64,000 bases of DNA, taken from Diplonema papillatum. Its lineage: Eukaryota > Euglenozoa > Diplonemea > Diplonemida > Diplonemidae. The notes below the pieces were generated by a model. That model was not told the origin of the DNA. It saw only the letters and a list, made by a program, of their open reading frames with translations, and did no database searches. Shown piece by piece: positions 44,182 to 54,620 of this stretch. The translations under genes were made by a program, and so were the position numbers. Position 1 is the first letter of the stretch. Each line of letters starts with the position of its first letter. The stretch is from contig JAPJBO010000037.1 of NCBI GenBank assembly GCA_030068145.1, forward strand, positions 490,451 to 554,450, given 5' to 3'.

Positions 44182-44245
44182 ATGGCATCTGACTTCTCGG
44201 GTATGCTCCGGACGACAACAACAAACTTCGATCCCACAAGCTTTG
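44182..44245 (+). CDS. Candidate first coding exon of the MKS1 gene
   Basis: A very strong acceptor (long T/C tract, then CCTTGCAG) is followed at once by an ATG whose frame reads MASDFSGMLRTTTTNFDPTSF, with a good donor, GTAGGC, at 44246. It lies upstream of the MKS1 main exon, which needs only a short N-terminal extension. I could not find a consistent path of phases from here to 45527, so the link is inferred. An AG right next to the ATG would suit either a leader intron or trans-splicing. Confidence 0.4.
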
Positions 44246-45526
44246 GTAGGCGCACACAGGCGCACACCGCTGCGCGTGATGCGACGTTGTGCCTGCACGT
44301 ATAGGTGGTTAGGACAGTAGGGGAGTAGGGGTGGTACCGTGCTGGGTTGTATCCTTGCAGACCTCAGCATAGCGAAGCCTCCAAGGGATGGGACAGCTCC
44401 GTGTGGGCTGTGAACCTGTTCTGTTTTTCAGGTGGTGGAAGAACTGTGAAGCAATGACAAACTGCAACTCGAACAACAGCAGCAGAGGTGTCACGCTTTG
44501 TCCAAGAAACCCGTTTTTTTCTAGCGGTAGGAGGCTATTTGAAAAGACACACCCTGCGTTCACTTTTAACACCAAATCTGTAGTTATGGTAAGTCCGGAT
44601 CTGCTCCTACTACGGGTGGAACCATTGCGGGTGGTCTTCAGATTTCTGATCCCCTGCCGCGATGCGATTCGCTTCGTACTATAATGAATGCCCTATGGAT
44701 TCCTATCTTGCGAGTGGCCTTGCCATGTAGGTTGCCCCACAGTAGTCTGAATGCTAAAAAGACGTAGCTGGTCGGACAGAATCCTATCCTTTGCAAGAAG
44801 CATGGCAGAAGCAAGAGGAAGGAAGTCGATGACCCTGCACATGCTAGCAACTACGGTCGAAGATCGCAGAAGATTAGTACGATTCCGTCGAGTAAGAACA
44901 CTTGTGCAATCCGTTGCTACCAGGACAACATCGTACCTCTACCTCTGCCTTTTGCCAGAGGCTGCAACCCCGGGCATGAGTGCCGTGCCTCAAACGGGAA
45001 ACGACAACAACCTCACATGAATTGTTTGAGACAACGAAGCAAAGAAGACATAGTCGCAGGTTCCCCCCTTCCCCCTTCTCTTTTATCTGTTTCTTCGGCT
45101 TTTCCTTTCTTTTGTTCTTCTACATCCTTCGGTTTCTTGTTCCTCGGATTTCTTTTCCCCTGTTTTCATTGACGTTTGCAACTCGGCAAGTACTACAAGC
45201 CGATGTCAGCATGCTTGCATGCACTTTTTTGTACTTCCGTTTACTACGAGAAAACCACAAATCGCGCTAGAGTCGGAGCGAACCCAGAGCCCACAAAGCC
45301 ACCAGTAGTAACATGGAACAAGGACGTGCAATTGATTTGTTTTTGCCACTGGCAAAAGTGATTGCAGCTGGGGAAACGAACTCGAAGCGTACTTGCCCTT
45401 CGATCACGACCGAGACATCACAGGCCCTCAGAAGACAACCAGATCCACACCTACAAAGGGTATGGATCTGATCGACATCGAGCAAGTCCTGTCAGAATGT
45501 TAGGCCATTGTATTGTTCACCGACAG

Positions 45527-47993
45527 GGTGAATGCGGGAAAGACCGCAGGAAAGGAAGTCCTCATGGAGGACCAAAGCGGGTACTCTCAGTGGTCCTACG
45601 GTGCGCAATGGCTGCCCCAAGACGACGAGGAACAGTTGCGGTGGCCTTGCGTGGCTTACACCATGCGGGACGACCTGCGCAACCTGTTGCTGCACGTCCG
45701 GCTGTCGAAGGTCGGCGCTAAGGTGCCCCAGAAGGCCCCAGTGCGAGCTGCAGAAGAGCACCAGGAACTCATCGTCAGAAAGCCCGCGGACGAACCATTG
45801 GGGTTAATTGTTGTAGACTCAAGGGAGGGCGTGCTCGTATCTGGCACTGAAGTTGGAAGCATCGCGGAACACCAGAAGCTCAACAGGTTCCGCGGATGCA
45901 TCTTGACATACGTGAACGGGTTCCACGTGCTGTCCGCACAAGACGCGGTAGACATTATGACTGACACTGGCAATCTCCGCTTGCATTTGAGCAAAGCTGG
46001 CGAACTACCGCCAACGGCCGTGGAGACCGAAGAAAACCTCGTTACCGTATCGTGGCAGCAGAAGCTGCACCATCCGGAGGAGCTCATCGCTATCATGCAA
46101 CGAGACGCCGCCGATGCCCAAAAGCAAGAGCTGCTCATGTATCTCGATCGGTACGAGGTCATGCGCCCGCAACGCAAGGGACCTGGCAGCGAGCAGCAAC
46201 GCATCGCGAATGAGACCGCAGAAGAGCTCCGCATGACCCTGCCCCAGGCTCAAGAGCTGTTCACGCGCTGCGATCGGGGCGGGGGTGTCGTTCTGCAAGG
46301 TGACGTTGCCGCTCTCATACAAGCCGACGCTTCTCTTTGGGAAATCGTGCAGGCCAGCCAGGAGCTGTACGCCGCTGTTGCCGGCATGCAGGGTGCTCCC
46401 GATGTTCCCCTAACGTGGGACGCTTTTAAGTCGAGCCTCAACGTGTCCCTCCAGCGTCCGACGGGCGGTGGTGGCGACGGCGAGTTTCTCAACACCGTGC
46501 AGGAAAAGTTCGAGCACTTGTTGTCTTCGACGCGGATCTGCACCTTCGTAAACGGCGACAACGAAGCATTGTACGAGCACGTCTTGAGCGAGCCTGTCAC
46601 GACCGGCGAACCCTACTTGACGCAAGACAAGATCGACTCACTTAAACAGCGCGTCCAACCACCAGTTGAATCCGGGATGCCGGTGGTGAAGTGGCAGGCC
46701 AAAGCGAAGGCTGCACCGGCGGAGAAGAACGACCAACTGGACCAGCTCCAATTGGCGCCGAAGAAAGAGGAGATGTGGATCGTCGCCGCTTTCGGCGGGC
46801 TCGTGAAGCGCACCGACGGCAGCTACTCGTGGGTCACGCGCCGGAACGTGGTGCTGGCCCACCTCGAAGCCACGTCGAAAACCTCGTTCAAAATTTGGCC
46901 GCCTCTGAGCGACCTGGGCGCCGTAGTCGCCCAGAGGCGGCGGCAAGAAGACGTCGACCGAAGCGCGAAAGCTGTCGCGCAACACATCCCGAAGCCGCTT
47001 CCTCCATCAGCGGCGGAGAAGCCGTACGTGTTCAAAGTACCTGTGTCAGCCAAGCTGGAGAAGGAGTGGGTGTACTACAACTACAGCGTCGGAATCAAGG
47101 AGTTGCAGGACCTCACGTCTGCGGAGGGCGAAAGAAGCGAGGACGGCCGCTCCGAAGCGTCGGCGAGCCAGCTGCCCGACAAGGGCATCGAGGAAATACG
47201 CAAGGAAATGCTCCACCGCGTGATCGGGGCGTACCAGCGGCAGCTGCAGGCGGCAAGGCGCGAGCAGTCGGATGGCGCTGGCGCAGGGCCGTTTACGACA
47301 GTGCCTGGCATTGCCGAGTCGAGAGTACACTTTTTCGGCGACATCATGTCGGCTCGTGGATTCGAGTGCCCCAATTTATTCATCCGATTCGAGATTATCC
47401 TGCCAAAGAGCCGTGACTGGCGTATCGACTCCCACACTACCGCACCATCTACTGAGAAGCTCGTGTACTTCACCCAAACATCAGCTGTTAGCAGGCAAAA
47501 GAGCCCGGAAGGCGTTTGGCGCACGTTTTTCGCGTTCGCGATGCCGTTCGAGCTGCAATTTGTGGCGAGCCTGGGAAGTAATCACCCGAGGATGCTGCTG
47601 GAAGCCCACTCAGAGCGAACGTGTGGACAGCATGAACTTGAGGGTTACGCCTTCGTCGACCTTGCCCCGTCACCGGGATCTCATCGCACGAAGGTCCGCT
47701 GCTGGAAACCGATCCACTCAGTTCGAGAAAATTTGCGTGAGTTTTTCCTGGGCATGTCGTCTGTCCTTGATGACCGGACCTTCACGGCGCTGCCCGACAG
47801 CTTCAACCAATCCTTTGTCAACAAGTTTGGCTTTCACGCACACACAACGGGCGAGATAGAAGTTCGCTGGAACTGCGCTCTTCAATCTTCCGACCCTTGG
47901 ATAGCCAACAAGCTGCCTGTGCCTTTCGGCGCTGTTGACAGTAGTGTTGCCGCCCCTTGGTGGAAGACACAGAGAAGCCATTCGGTTGTATGA
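45527..47993 (+). CDS. MKS1: MKS1-like B9-domain protein of the ciliary transition zone, with inserted PDZ-like domain
   Basis: The main exon starts after ACCGACAG and encodes about 822 residues to TGA at 47991, against 559 in human MKS1. The B9 domain, a lipid-binding C2-like fold, occupies the C-terminal 190 residues: FFGDIMSARGFECPNLFIRF, FAFAMPFELQF, HELEGYAFVDLAPSPGSH and REFFLGMSSVLDDRTF, ending KFGFHAHTTGEIEVRWNC. Other MKS1 landmarks are in order: YTMRDDLRNLLLHVRLSK near the start, VTVSWQQKL, and GSYSWVTRRNVVLAHLEA. Between the first two sits an insert of about 85 residues like a PDZ domain (EPLGLIVV, GVLVSGTEVGSIAEHQKL, ILTYVNGFHVLSAQDAV). A second insert near residues 235-330 is helical and of unknown type. 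MKS1 works with B9D1/B9D2 and other MKS proteins at the transition zone. N-terminal exons are incomplete in my model. Confidence 0.85.
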
Positions 47994-49058
47994 ATCTGTC
48001 CGCCTGTTTCCAGGCAACATTCGGCTAGGAACCTAGATTGTTTGTTCAAGAAAGATGTTTCGTTCTTTTTACCGTTTTTCTGCAACCTCCCGAAGGTCTC
48101 ACATAGCACCAGTTTGACCAGACGTGAGCGTAGGCAGGGTTTCTTTTGGGGCCACGTCTGTGTGCACGTAAAATTGTGGGAAGCCCATTTCGGCGCGTTC
48201 ATTTTGGCGCACGAGCGGAACTCACCTACTCGAAAGAGCTCACCTGCTTGCCAACTACTACCAACAATGCAACACAAAGTTCTTTGTTACCGGATTTCGA
48301 AATCTTGACCGGGTCCGCAGTGTATTTCCGGTTGCGCACCGCGTGTAGTACCGCGCTGCAAAAACACGTTTGCAGCACGGTTGCAATTGCACTGCATTTT
48401 CTTTTGCAGCACGGCTCAAAGCAAATTCCATTGTCTGCATGATGGAAACGGCTGACCCCACAACCAGTCCCAAAGTCCCCAGAAATGACTTTAATGGCTT
48501 CAGAATTGTAAAGACAACGTATATATCGTTGACTGCACAAAAACAAAATTCAGCGTGAATCTTAGGGTAGGGATGCCAGGTAAGAGAAAACGTGCACAAA
48601 ATGCGACAGCGACTCGACAGACGAGACAACCACTCCCTCGTGCTGCAAACGTGTTTTAACCACCGGTAGTAATTAGCTATTTCTGCCAAGAAGACATTGG
48701 ACAGCATAAGAAAAGTGCAGTCGGTTCTACTCGACCGAGCCGGCTCCGACTCGATAAGAGTCGGATGTAGGTCGGACTCACGGTGCTTGCCTCGGACGGC
48801 TCGCGTTTTCAAGCCACCTTTTGTGGCAGATGATAGCGTACGAAGGCAAGTGCCAGCAAGTCGTGGATGTTCTTAGAAAGGTGAAAGGGCAAGAATGTTC
48901 GCGGACCAAATTGTCACTGCAGATCTCTGTCCTTCTCATGTCTCTAACGCGTCTCTCTCTATCATGTTTGCAGAGTGTTCACATAAGATCATTTCAAAAC
49001 CGCACATATTTAGGGCAAAGCAAAATGTCGCGTGGGAAGTGATTTTTGAACACCTGGC
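47994..49058. other. Intergenic stretch before the Sfi1-like gene
   Basis: No gene seen. TTTGCAGCACGG occurs twice (near 48369 and 48411). CCGACTC and GAGTCGG form a 7-bp hairpin near 48747-48765. A pyrimidine run ending in GTTTGCAG at 48966-48973 is a good acceptor about 85 bases before the next start codon. Confidence 0.5.
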
Positions 49059-50972
49059 ATGACCGGCATGATCGGGCCGTTCCCACCAGCGCGGGAAAGG
49101 CCTCGCCCCGGGACCGGAAGTGGCGGTCGGAACAGGGTCGAGGCTCGGTTCAAGAATCTGTCAAGCACGTACGACAAACCGTGGATCCCAGTTGACATCG
49201 CAAACGCGGAGGCAGGCATCACGCTGATGAGCTTCTTCGAGAAAGAATCAGCCGAGTTCAAGTCAACCTCACTCGCAGCCGAAGTGGCTCTTCGCCGGGT
49301 ACTAACGGACAGAACTGAAGATGGGCGTCCGTCACGTAAGCAAACCGCAATGGCCTGCGGGTTGTTGTTCCACGTGTCTTCAGTTTGCGATAGGTACAAA
49401 GACCTTATGCGTTGCCTTCTTCGAGAGGTGCTTCGGTCGGTGTACGTCACAAACGACGAGAGCATTGACGCCATGTGGGACTGTGTAAGCACCACGGGAG
49501 CCGACGCATTTTTTGAGAAACGCGCCAGCTACACGATCACGGACTTCATCCAGCAGCCGCTGTACTACGAGCGTGCAAAGAAGGCAGAAGAACAGGCGGA
49601 TAAAGCACAAGCGGAGAAGTCATTGGCCTTCTCGCGGTGTGCCGCGAACAAGACGTTCGCACTGCGTCTCGTTTGGCAGCAGTCAAGGGAGACGCTGCGT
49701 AGGGTCCTTCGCTTCTGGCGGGCCTTTGTTATACTCGAGAGGTTCGTGCTTGCGACTCGGAACAAGGCGAAGGTGCAGATCCGCGCATTCCTTAGGAAGG
49801 CCGACGTGGCCAAACGGCGCGGCATGCTCGTGCAATGCTTTTCAGCCTGGCGCTGCATTCTCCTTCGAGCAAAGACAGCCGCCCTCCTCAAGCTTGAAAA
49901 AACGCTCACCCGCTCCACCGATGATGCTGGTAGCAAGTTGGCCAGCCTGCGTATGGTTGCAGAAGTACACTCCAAGCTGTTTGCCGCACTTGAAGCGCAG
50001 TGCCGCCAGAGGTTTTCGGCGGCGGGTGAAAATGATACTGACAGCGAGCTGTCCTCTGACGTCGAGCACCACGATCCGGCAGACATCGCCAGGCGTCTGA
50101 AGGCTCGATACACGCGTTTGCAAAAGTTGGTCGAACACGCGCCTATCCAAGCGCCCCCAGAGCACCGGGATACCGACGGTACAGCACCTGTACTCCATCT
50201 CCAGCTCAGCTGTCAGAAAGTGTCCAGCTCTTTCAACATTGAAATAAGCCAGAATACGGCAAACGCTTTGAAAGCGGCGTGTTCCGCATACAGCTCTCCT
50301 ATTGACAACGATGCATGTATCACAGCTTTTGACATTGCGCGGCTGGTGGCGGACAGCCAGTCATCGGGAACACCGCTGGTAGCCTACCGCACGCTAATCC
50401 TCGACACGTTTCTTTCATATGCAGTGCACACTGGTGACCCCAGCGGCATGAAAGTCTCATCAGGCTTTGCATTCGAGGCTTTTTATCGTGTTGCTAAGGC
50501 TCTCTTGGCCGTGCCAGAGCCACCGTTTTCAGGTGGATTCGACGAATTTGCTGATGTGTTGCACGGCCTGGCTTCCAGCGCGCAGCCTCGTTCTTATTTT
50601 CACTCCTTGCAGTCGGATCCGCTGTTCCTTGACATGGTGGCTGTAAATGGGTACACGGTGCATACGTACTTTCAAACCATCTTTGACCCGCAGGCTCACT
50701 TGGAGAATGTATGCACCCCTATCTTACCCGCGACGGTCAGAAGCTCTTTTGACGAAATCATCCCGAAAGGCGCAACCCTCCACTACATCGACCTCTTGTC
50801 CGTGACTCTGGCGCTATCACACTGTCTGTTTCCTTTGCCCTTCTCATCCAGCTCGAGTAAGTGGGTCCGATTCATCAACCTGCTTAAACATCGCAATGCA
50901 CATCCGGTTTCGCGAGTTAAGCCAACCAACATGCTGAAAAAACGACGCATGAGAAGCTTCTCGTCCTCCTGA
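49059..50972 (+). CDS. Sfi1-like Trp-repeat protein, possible centrin or calmodulin binder
   Basis: An intronless frame of 637 residues starts MTGMIGPFPPARERPRPG. The N-terminal third is helical and cysteine-containing (FFEKESAEFKSTSLAAEVAL, SVCDRYKDLMRCLLREVLRS). Around residues 205-285 are basic, Trp-containing helices spaced by about 25-35 residues (LRRVLRFWRAFVILERFVL, KVQIRAFLRKADVAKRRGML, LVQCFSAWRCILLRAKTAAL), similar to Sfi1 or IQ-type repeats that bind centrin or calmodulin. The C-terminal third (SSGFAFEAFYRVAKALLAVP, HSLQSDPLFLDMVAVNGYTV) looks globular but is unknown to me. A basal-body or flagellar role is plausible from the repeat type and the MKS1 neighbour, but is only an inference. 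Confidence 0.65.
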   Translation: MTGMIGPFPPARERPRPGTGSGGRNRVEARFKNLSSTYDKPWIPVDIANAEAGITLMSFFEKESAEFKSTSLAAEVALRRVLTDRTEDGRPSRKQTAMACGLLFHVSSVCDRYKDLMRCLLREVLRSVYVTNDESIDAMWDCVSTTGADAFFEKRASYTITDFIQQPLYYERAKKAEEQADKAQAEKSLAFSRCAANKTFALRLVWQQSRETLRRVLRFWRAFVILERFVLATRNKAKVQIRAFLRKADVAKRRGMLVQCFSAWRCILLRAKTAALLKLEKTLTRSTDDAGSKLASLRMVAEVHSKLFAALEAQCRQRFSAAGENDTDSELSSDVEHHDPADIARRLKARYTRLQKLVEHAPIQAPPEHRDTDGTAPVLHLQLSCQKVSSSFNIEISQNTANALKAACSAYSSPIDNDACITAFDIARLVADSQSSGTPLVAYRTLILDTFLSYAVHTGDPSGMKVSSGFAFEAFYRVAKALLAVPEPPFSGGFDEFADVLHGLASSAQPRSYFHSLQSDPLFLDMVAVNGYTVHTYFQTIFDPQAHLENVCTPILPATVRSSFDEIIPKGATLHYIDLLSVTLALSHCLFPLPFSSSSSKWVRFINLLKHRNAHPVSRVKPTNMLKKRRMRSFSSS

Positions 50973-51789
50973 TACGCATGTTACACTGTACCTTGTTTGC
51001 GTTCATTCGAACCGGCCCCACTGTTACCAAACATTGCATTACGTGTGTTGCCTGCATGCTACCCATAGGTGCCACTTTCAGGGCACGAATTGAGGTGTGA
51101 AAATATGTCAATCCTGCGTACCGTATGACGGTTGAAGCTGCAACAACACCTGATGGGTACTGTAAGTACCTCAGGATTGTGCACATACCTGGTGGTGCCT
51201 GGAACTACCTACCTGTTCGCGATGTACTCTCGGTACTCGGATGTTGGTGTGCACACCTACACAACCTGCAAGCGATGTATGCCCCGCTGACACAGCTTCT
51301 CCTCCGTGCACTAACGCTTATTTACACTCGTGCTCTCATTTTATGCACAAGACTTGTCTCTCCTTTTGCTTGGTTGGTTTGTTTTACAGACGCCCGCTGC
51401 CAATGCGTCTTGATAAAAGCAAGATGCTTTGTCAGAATTTGGCAAGTGTCCATAGGTACAATCTGGCATCATTTCTTCAGGTTTATGGGCAACTTCGGAA
51501 CAGATGGCCCCAGCATTTATGAAGGTCTGGTCTCCAGTCTGGTAAGCGTGAGAAATGAAACGAAGACAGGTGCTGGAATACCCTTTGCAATAACGTGTTG
51601 CTCATGCCGGTTTGTGCAACCCGGACCTTTTTGCCCAGTCCGGTGCTTGTGCGAGCCCCGAACCCTGATGTTAAGCTCGGCGGGTGATGGCAAGTTCGGG
51701 GTCCGTACCCGGGGGGAGGGCCCCTGAGGTTCCCCACGCCCAGAACCACAACACAAGAGCCGGACTCGACTCAAAGCATACTTAGAGCC
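50973..51789. other. Intergenic stretch and probable leader of a retroelement fossil
   Basis: No gene seen. The part from about 51600 to 51789 is GC-rich and leads into the zinc-finger frame. A short segment near 51658-51700 vaguely recalls 5S RNA (see the rejected items). Confidence 0.4.
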
Positions 51790-52215
51790 ATGCGCGGAGA
51801 CGAGCTACCGACACCCACACAACGACACGACAGCACACCCCCCACACGAACACCCACAACACCAGGCACATCACAGACCTGCAGTACCACCGCGGAAACA
51901 GAGACCAGCAGTGAAGACGACTTACGATGTCCCCACTGCCACACACGTACAACAACAACCGGCCTCAAACTGAAGGGAAAACAAGGATTACGGACGCACC
52001 TACGTTACTGCAAGAAGAAACCACCCAGAACTAAGTGACAAGCAGAAACAACGCTGCGAAGCACCACCCAGAAACGAGAGAGATGTCCCTACTGCCACAG
52101 CGACGGACGAACCGTGGGGAAACCACTCTTCAAAAGTCTACGCCACCATAAGCCCTGGTGCAAAAAGAAGCACTGTAAACGACGCACAGCAACGACGACT
52201 CCATCAGACGAATAA
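51790..52215 (+). mobile_element. Retroelement fossil: zinc-finger N-terminal region
   Basis: The frame encodes a Thr/Pro-rich lead followed by two C2HC-type fingers, the first with CPHCHTRT and HLRYC and the second with CPYCHSDGR and HKPWC. Pairs of such fingers are usual at the N terminus of retroelement proteins (R2-like LINEs and others). It looks old and broken. The element's polymerase part is not adjacent, but a retroelement RNase H fragment in the same orientation lies at 53516-54153. Confidence 0.5.
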
Positions 52216-52702
52216 CCACACTAACCACGGGTACCCAGTGTGCCCAGAGTGCCTGAACTGTGGCGAGCAACAATTTTACCCTGCAAATCATAGGGTTAGC
52301 GTCAGTTTGAATTGTGAGGCAAATCCCCGGGTGAGCGCAAATTCGACTGGCAACTCTTATCATGCCCAGCTCTCTTTGTGCCGCCCAACAGAAAACTAAT
52401 TTTCTGGTCACTCGGGGCACCCAAAAAGTCCTGTTTGTGGATTTCCGCAATTACTCCTCTTTTGCTGAAAAGCAAAGTGCGATACTTTGAAAGAAATGCA
52501 GAGATAAAAGACAGGCGCTCTGCTCTGTTTGCGCGTGTGCTGGTTGATAGACGTCCCATTTTGTTGCTATCGTGTTTCTTAGCTATACATTGGAAATTAC
52601 ATCTATCAACCACCAGCCTTCACAATACAATGTACGGCAACCCGCAAAATTGCGAGTGCTGAGAAGAAGGAAGGAAAAGAAGCGCTAGTCAGTGTGTAGG
52701 CT

Positions 52703-52840
52703 GGAAAAATTCTCTCGTGGCGGAAACCTGATGGAAATGTTCTCGTGGAATACTGTTGGTGGAAATTTTCTCTCACGACAGAAAAGTGATGGAATTTTTC
52801 TCGTGGTGGAAACCTGATGGAAATGTTCTCGTGGAAACTA
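52703..52840 (+). repeat. Degenerate local repeat around TTCTCGTGG
   Basis: The block TTCTC(TC)GTGG(C/T)GGAAACC, then TGATGGAAATGTTCTCGTGG, occurs at about 52710-52750 and again at 52798-52837. A weaker related block lies between them (TTTTCTCTCACGACAGAAAA). The period is about 88 bases. Confidence 0.7.
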
Positions 52841-53069
52841 CAAGGCAACCCCTGCTCAACTAGTGCTCGCCTGCCTTGATGGCACTTGCACCTTAAAGAA
52901 CTCAATGCTCAACTTGTAGAACGTGGGGGGCCCAAGACTAACTCCACGAAGGAATGTACTTGGTGTCGGTCACAAACAGTCCCGGACATGGACCCATAAC
53001 GAAAGCGTGCACTAAATATACAACCCGTAACCATAAAGCCCTGTCTTGCTCTAAGCGAACCCATTCATG

Positions 53070-53128
53070 AACGGTCACACGGAGACCCTAAAACCCCGGA
53101 GTTTCCAGCGAACTTTAACTCTAAAAAG
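53070..53128 (+). repeat. 59-bp dispersed repeat, copy 2
   Basis: This is the partner of 31592-31650 in the same orientation and without gaps, about 21.5 kb away. No target duplication is obvious at either copy. Confidence 0.85.
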
Positions 53129-53515
53129 ACCCGTGGCCACATGCCTCATGCTGTTGCTTGTCGTCAAGGGCGGTCTGGCTCGGGGAACGCTCCCACGATG
53201 AGGAAGAAATTCAAAACAGCACTTTTGAAGATGATTTATGACCACGTTCAAGTTATCAGCAACGCTGTTGATGCAGGACCATTCTGTGTGGAGCTCGATG
53301 CTTTGTTCATGTAAGCCACTCACTCAATCGTCTTCTGACCGATGCGATTGTTACACACACACACCAGAACAAGAAAGAGATCGCCAGTGTGTGGCACTCG
53401 TACTCGAAGTGGACACGTTCTGCGGTGTAGATTCAAGCGATTGTGCGCAAGCTCTACAGGTATATGAGAGTTTGTCAGCTAATTTCGTGCAAAGCCCCGG
53501 CAGGGAACGACATTG

Positions 53516-54153
53516 CCAAACAGGAGCTCGATCTTTTCTTCTGGTTTTAAGCTAGGAGGTGATCTTCGGGCCTTCTTATCGTGGTGGGTGAGGACTTTGT
53601 TCGCCGGAGAGCGGTGCTTTGGAAGGACGGTGTCTCTCCGAAGAACGCAGCCTGGCATAGGAACCAGGTACGCCCTGCGCACCGATGCATGCCTTTTTGG
53701 TCTGGCGGTTCTGGCCACGATTGATACTACTACTCGCACCCGGTACCCCCTTCGGGTTCCACTCTCAAAATCCACCACTTTGTGTTTGTAGCCGTCACGG
53801 TTGCTTTGGTTGCTTTCGCGATCAGGTTTGGCGACCGAGTCGATTTTGCAGTCTCAGTGTGGGTCGACAGCGTTGTGCTGGGTAGTCTTATTCAAGGTCG
53901 AACGAAGGCTAAGGAATTGCTGGTCCCTGTCCACGCTTTCTGGGAGAGGCTAGCGAGATCGAGGGCCGGCGCATGGTTCGAAAGGGTACCGGGGGAGGAC
54001 AACCTTTCAGACCTTCCCAGCCGTCTCGGCCGCGCCTGGGCAGAGCTGCCCATCCGGGGCCTTTTGCCAGAGAGGCGGCAAGTGGAGCAGCGGGTTGTCG
54101 ACGAGGCAATTGCGGAAGTTCTCGGTGGCGCTTCCGCGTTCTCAGAGCCGTAA
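53516..54153 (+). mobile_element. Retroelement fossil: RNase H-like end of a Pol protein (DIRS or LTR kin)
   Basis: The conceptual protein shows RNase H-like strings, TDACLFGLAVLA at the start and VWVDSVVLGSLIQGRTKAKE then WFERVPGEDNLSDLPSRLGR later, as in DIRS-like and related retroelement Pol proteins of protists. Only this C-terminal part is present. It is broken, with a small number of breaks. No terminal repeats are visible. It may or may not belong to the same element as the fingers at 51790-52215. Confidence 0.55.
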
Positions 54154-54620
54154 GGAGGGAAAGACCGAAACACTACAAACTTCCGTTCCCCCAAGGGATG
54201 GCCATTGGGACGATCCCTCTGGACATGCGAGGTGAAAGACGCCGACGGCCAGCAAGCACAAGCTCGCGAGCCCGCCAGAGCTTCGAGCGTCGCATCAACT
54301 GCCGCGGTTGTGCACCAGCGCCATCGTTGCTGTTGCCGTCGTGCAGGCTGCCGCTGGCACGGCTCTCTGTAGCCTCGCGGGCGGTCTGCTCTCTGTCCCA
54401 TAGCTTAAGGGCCGTAACCGCAAGAGAACTGTTTGTCGGAAGGCGAATTAAACGAAAGAAAACCTCATCGCTCCGAGATCCGGTGATTCAGAGGCCATAC
54501 AAACTTTGTGATGTCTGATGCTCGCCGGCTCATGCGACGAGTCGGTATAACCTATACCCAGAGTGCTTTTTCACAGGACCCCCCCCCCCCCCCCCAATAT
54601 TTTTTTTTACACATGCGTAC
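54154..54620. other. Leader region of the receptor-like kinase gene
   Basis: A run of about 20 C lies at 54573-54594, with a T run shortly after. CTTTTTCACAG at 54562-54572 is a reasonable acceptor. A tiny upstream frame, ATG CGT ACA TGG TAG (54613-54627), overlaps the kinase start codon in another frame and could damp translation. Confidence 0.4.

Larger units (their letters stand above)
52216..53515. other. Stretch between two retroelement fossils
   Basis: The stretch holds the 88-bp-spaced repeat (52703-52840) and the dispersed repeat at 53070-53128. A CA run ending in CCAG at 53345-53361 followed by an open stretch to CTACAG and GTATAT (53454-53465) looks like a possible isolated exon (reading EQERDRQCVALVLEVDTF or, in another frame, NKKEIASVWHSYSKW), but nothing confirms it. 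Confidence 0.35.

Noticed and set aside
51655-51710. 5S rRNA gene or fragment
   Set aside because: A short GATGTTAAGC with GGGTGATGG resembles the 5S internal promoter, but the flanks do not pair as 5S helices and the length is wrong. It more likely belongs to a retroelement leader.
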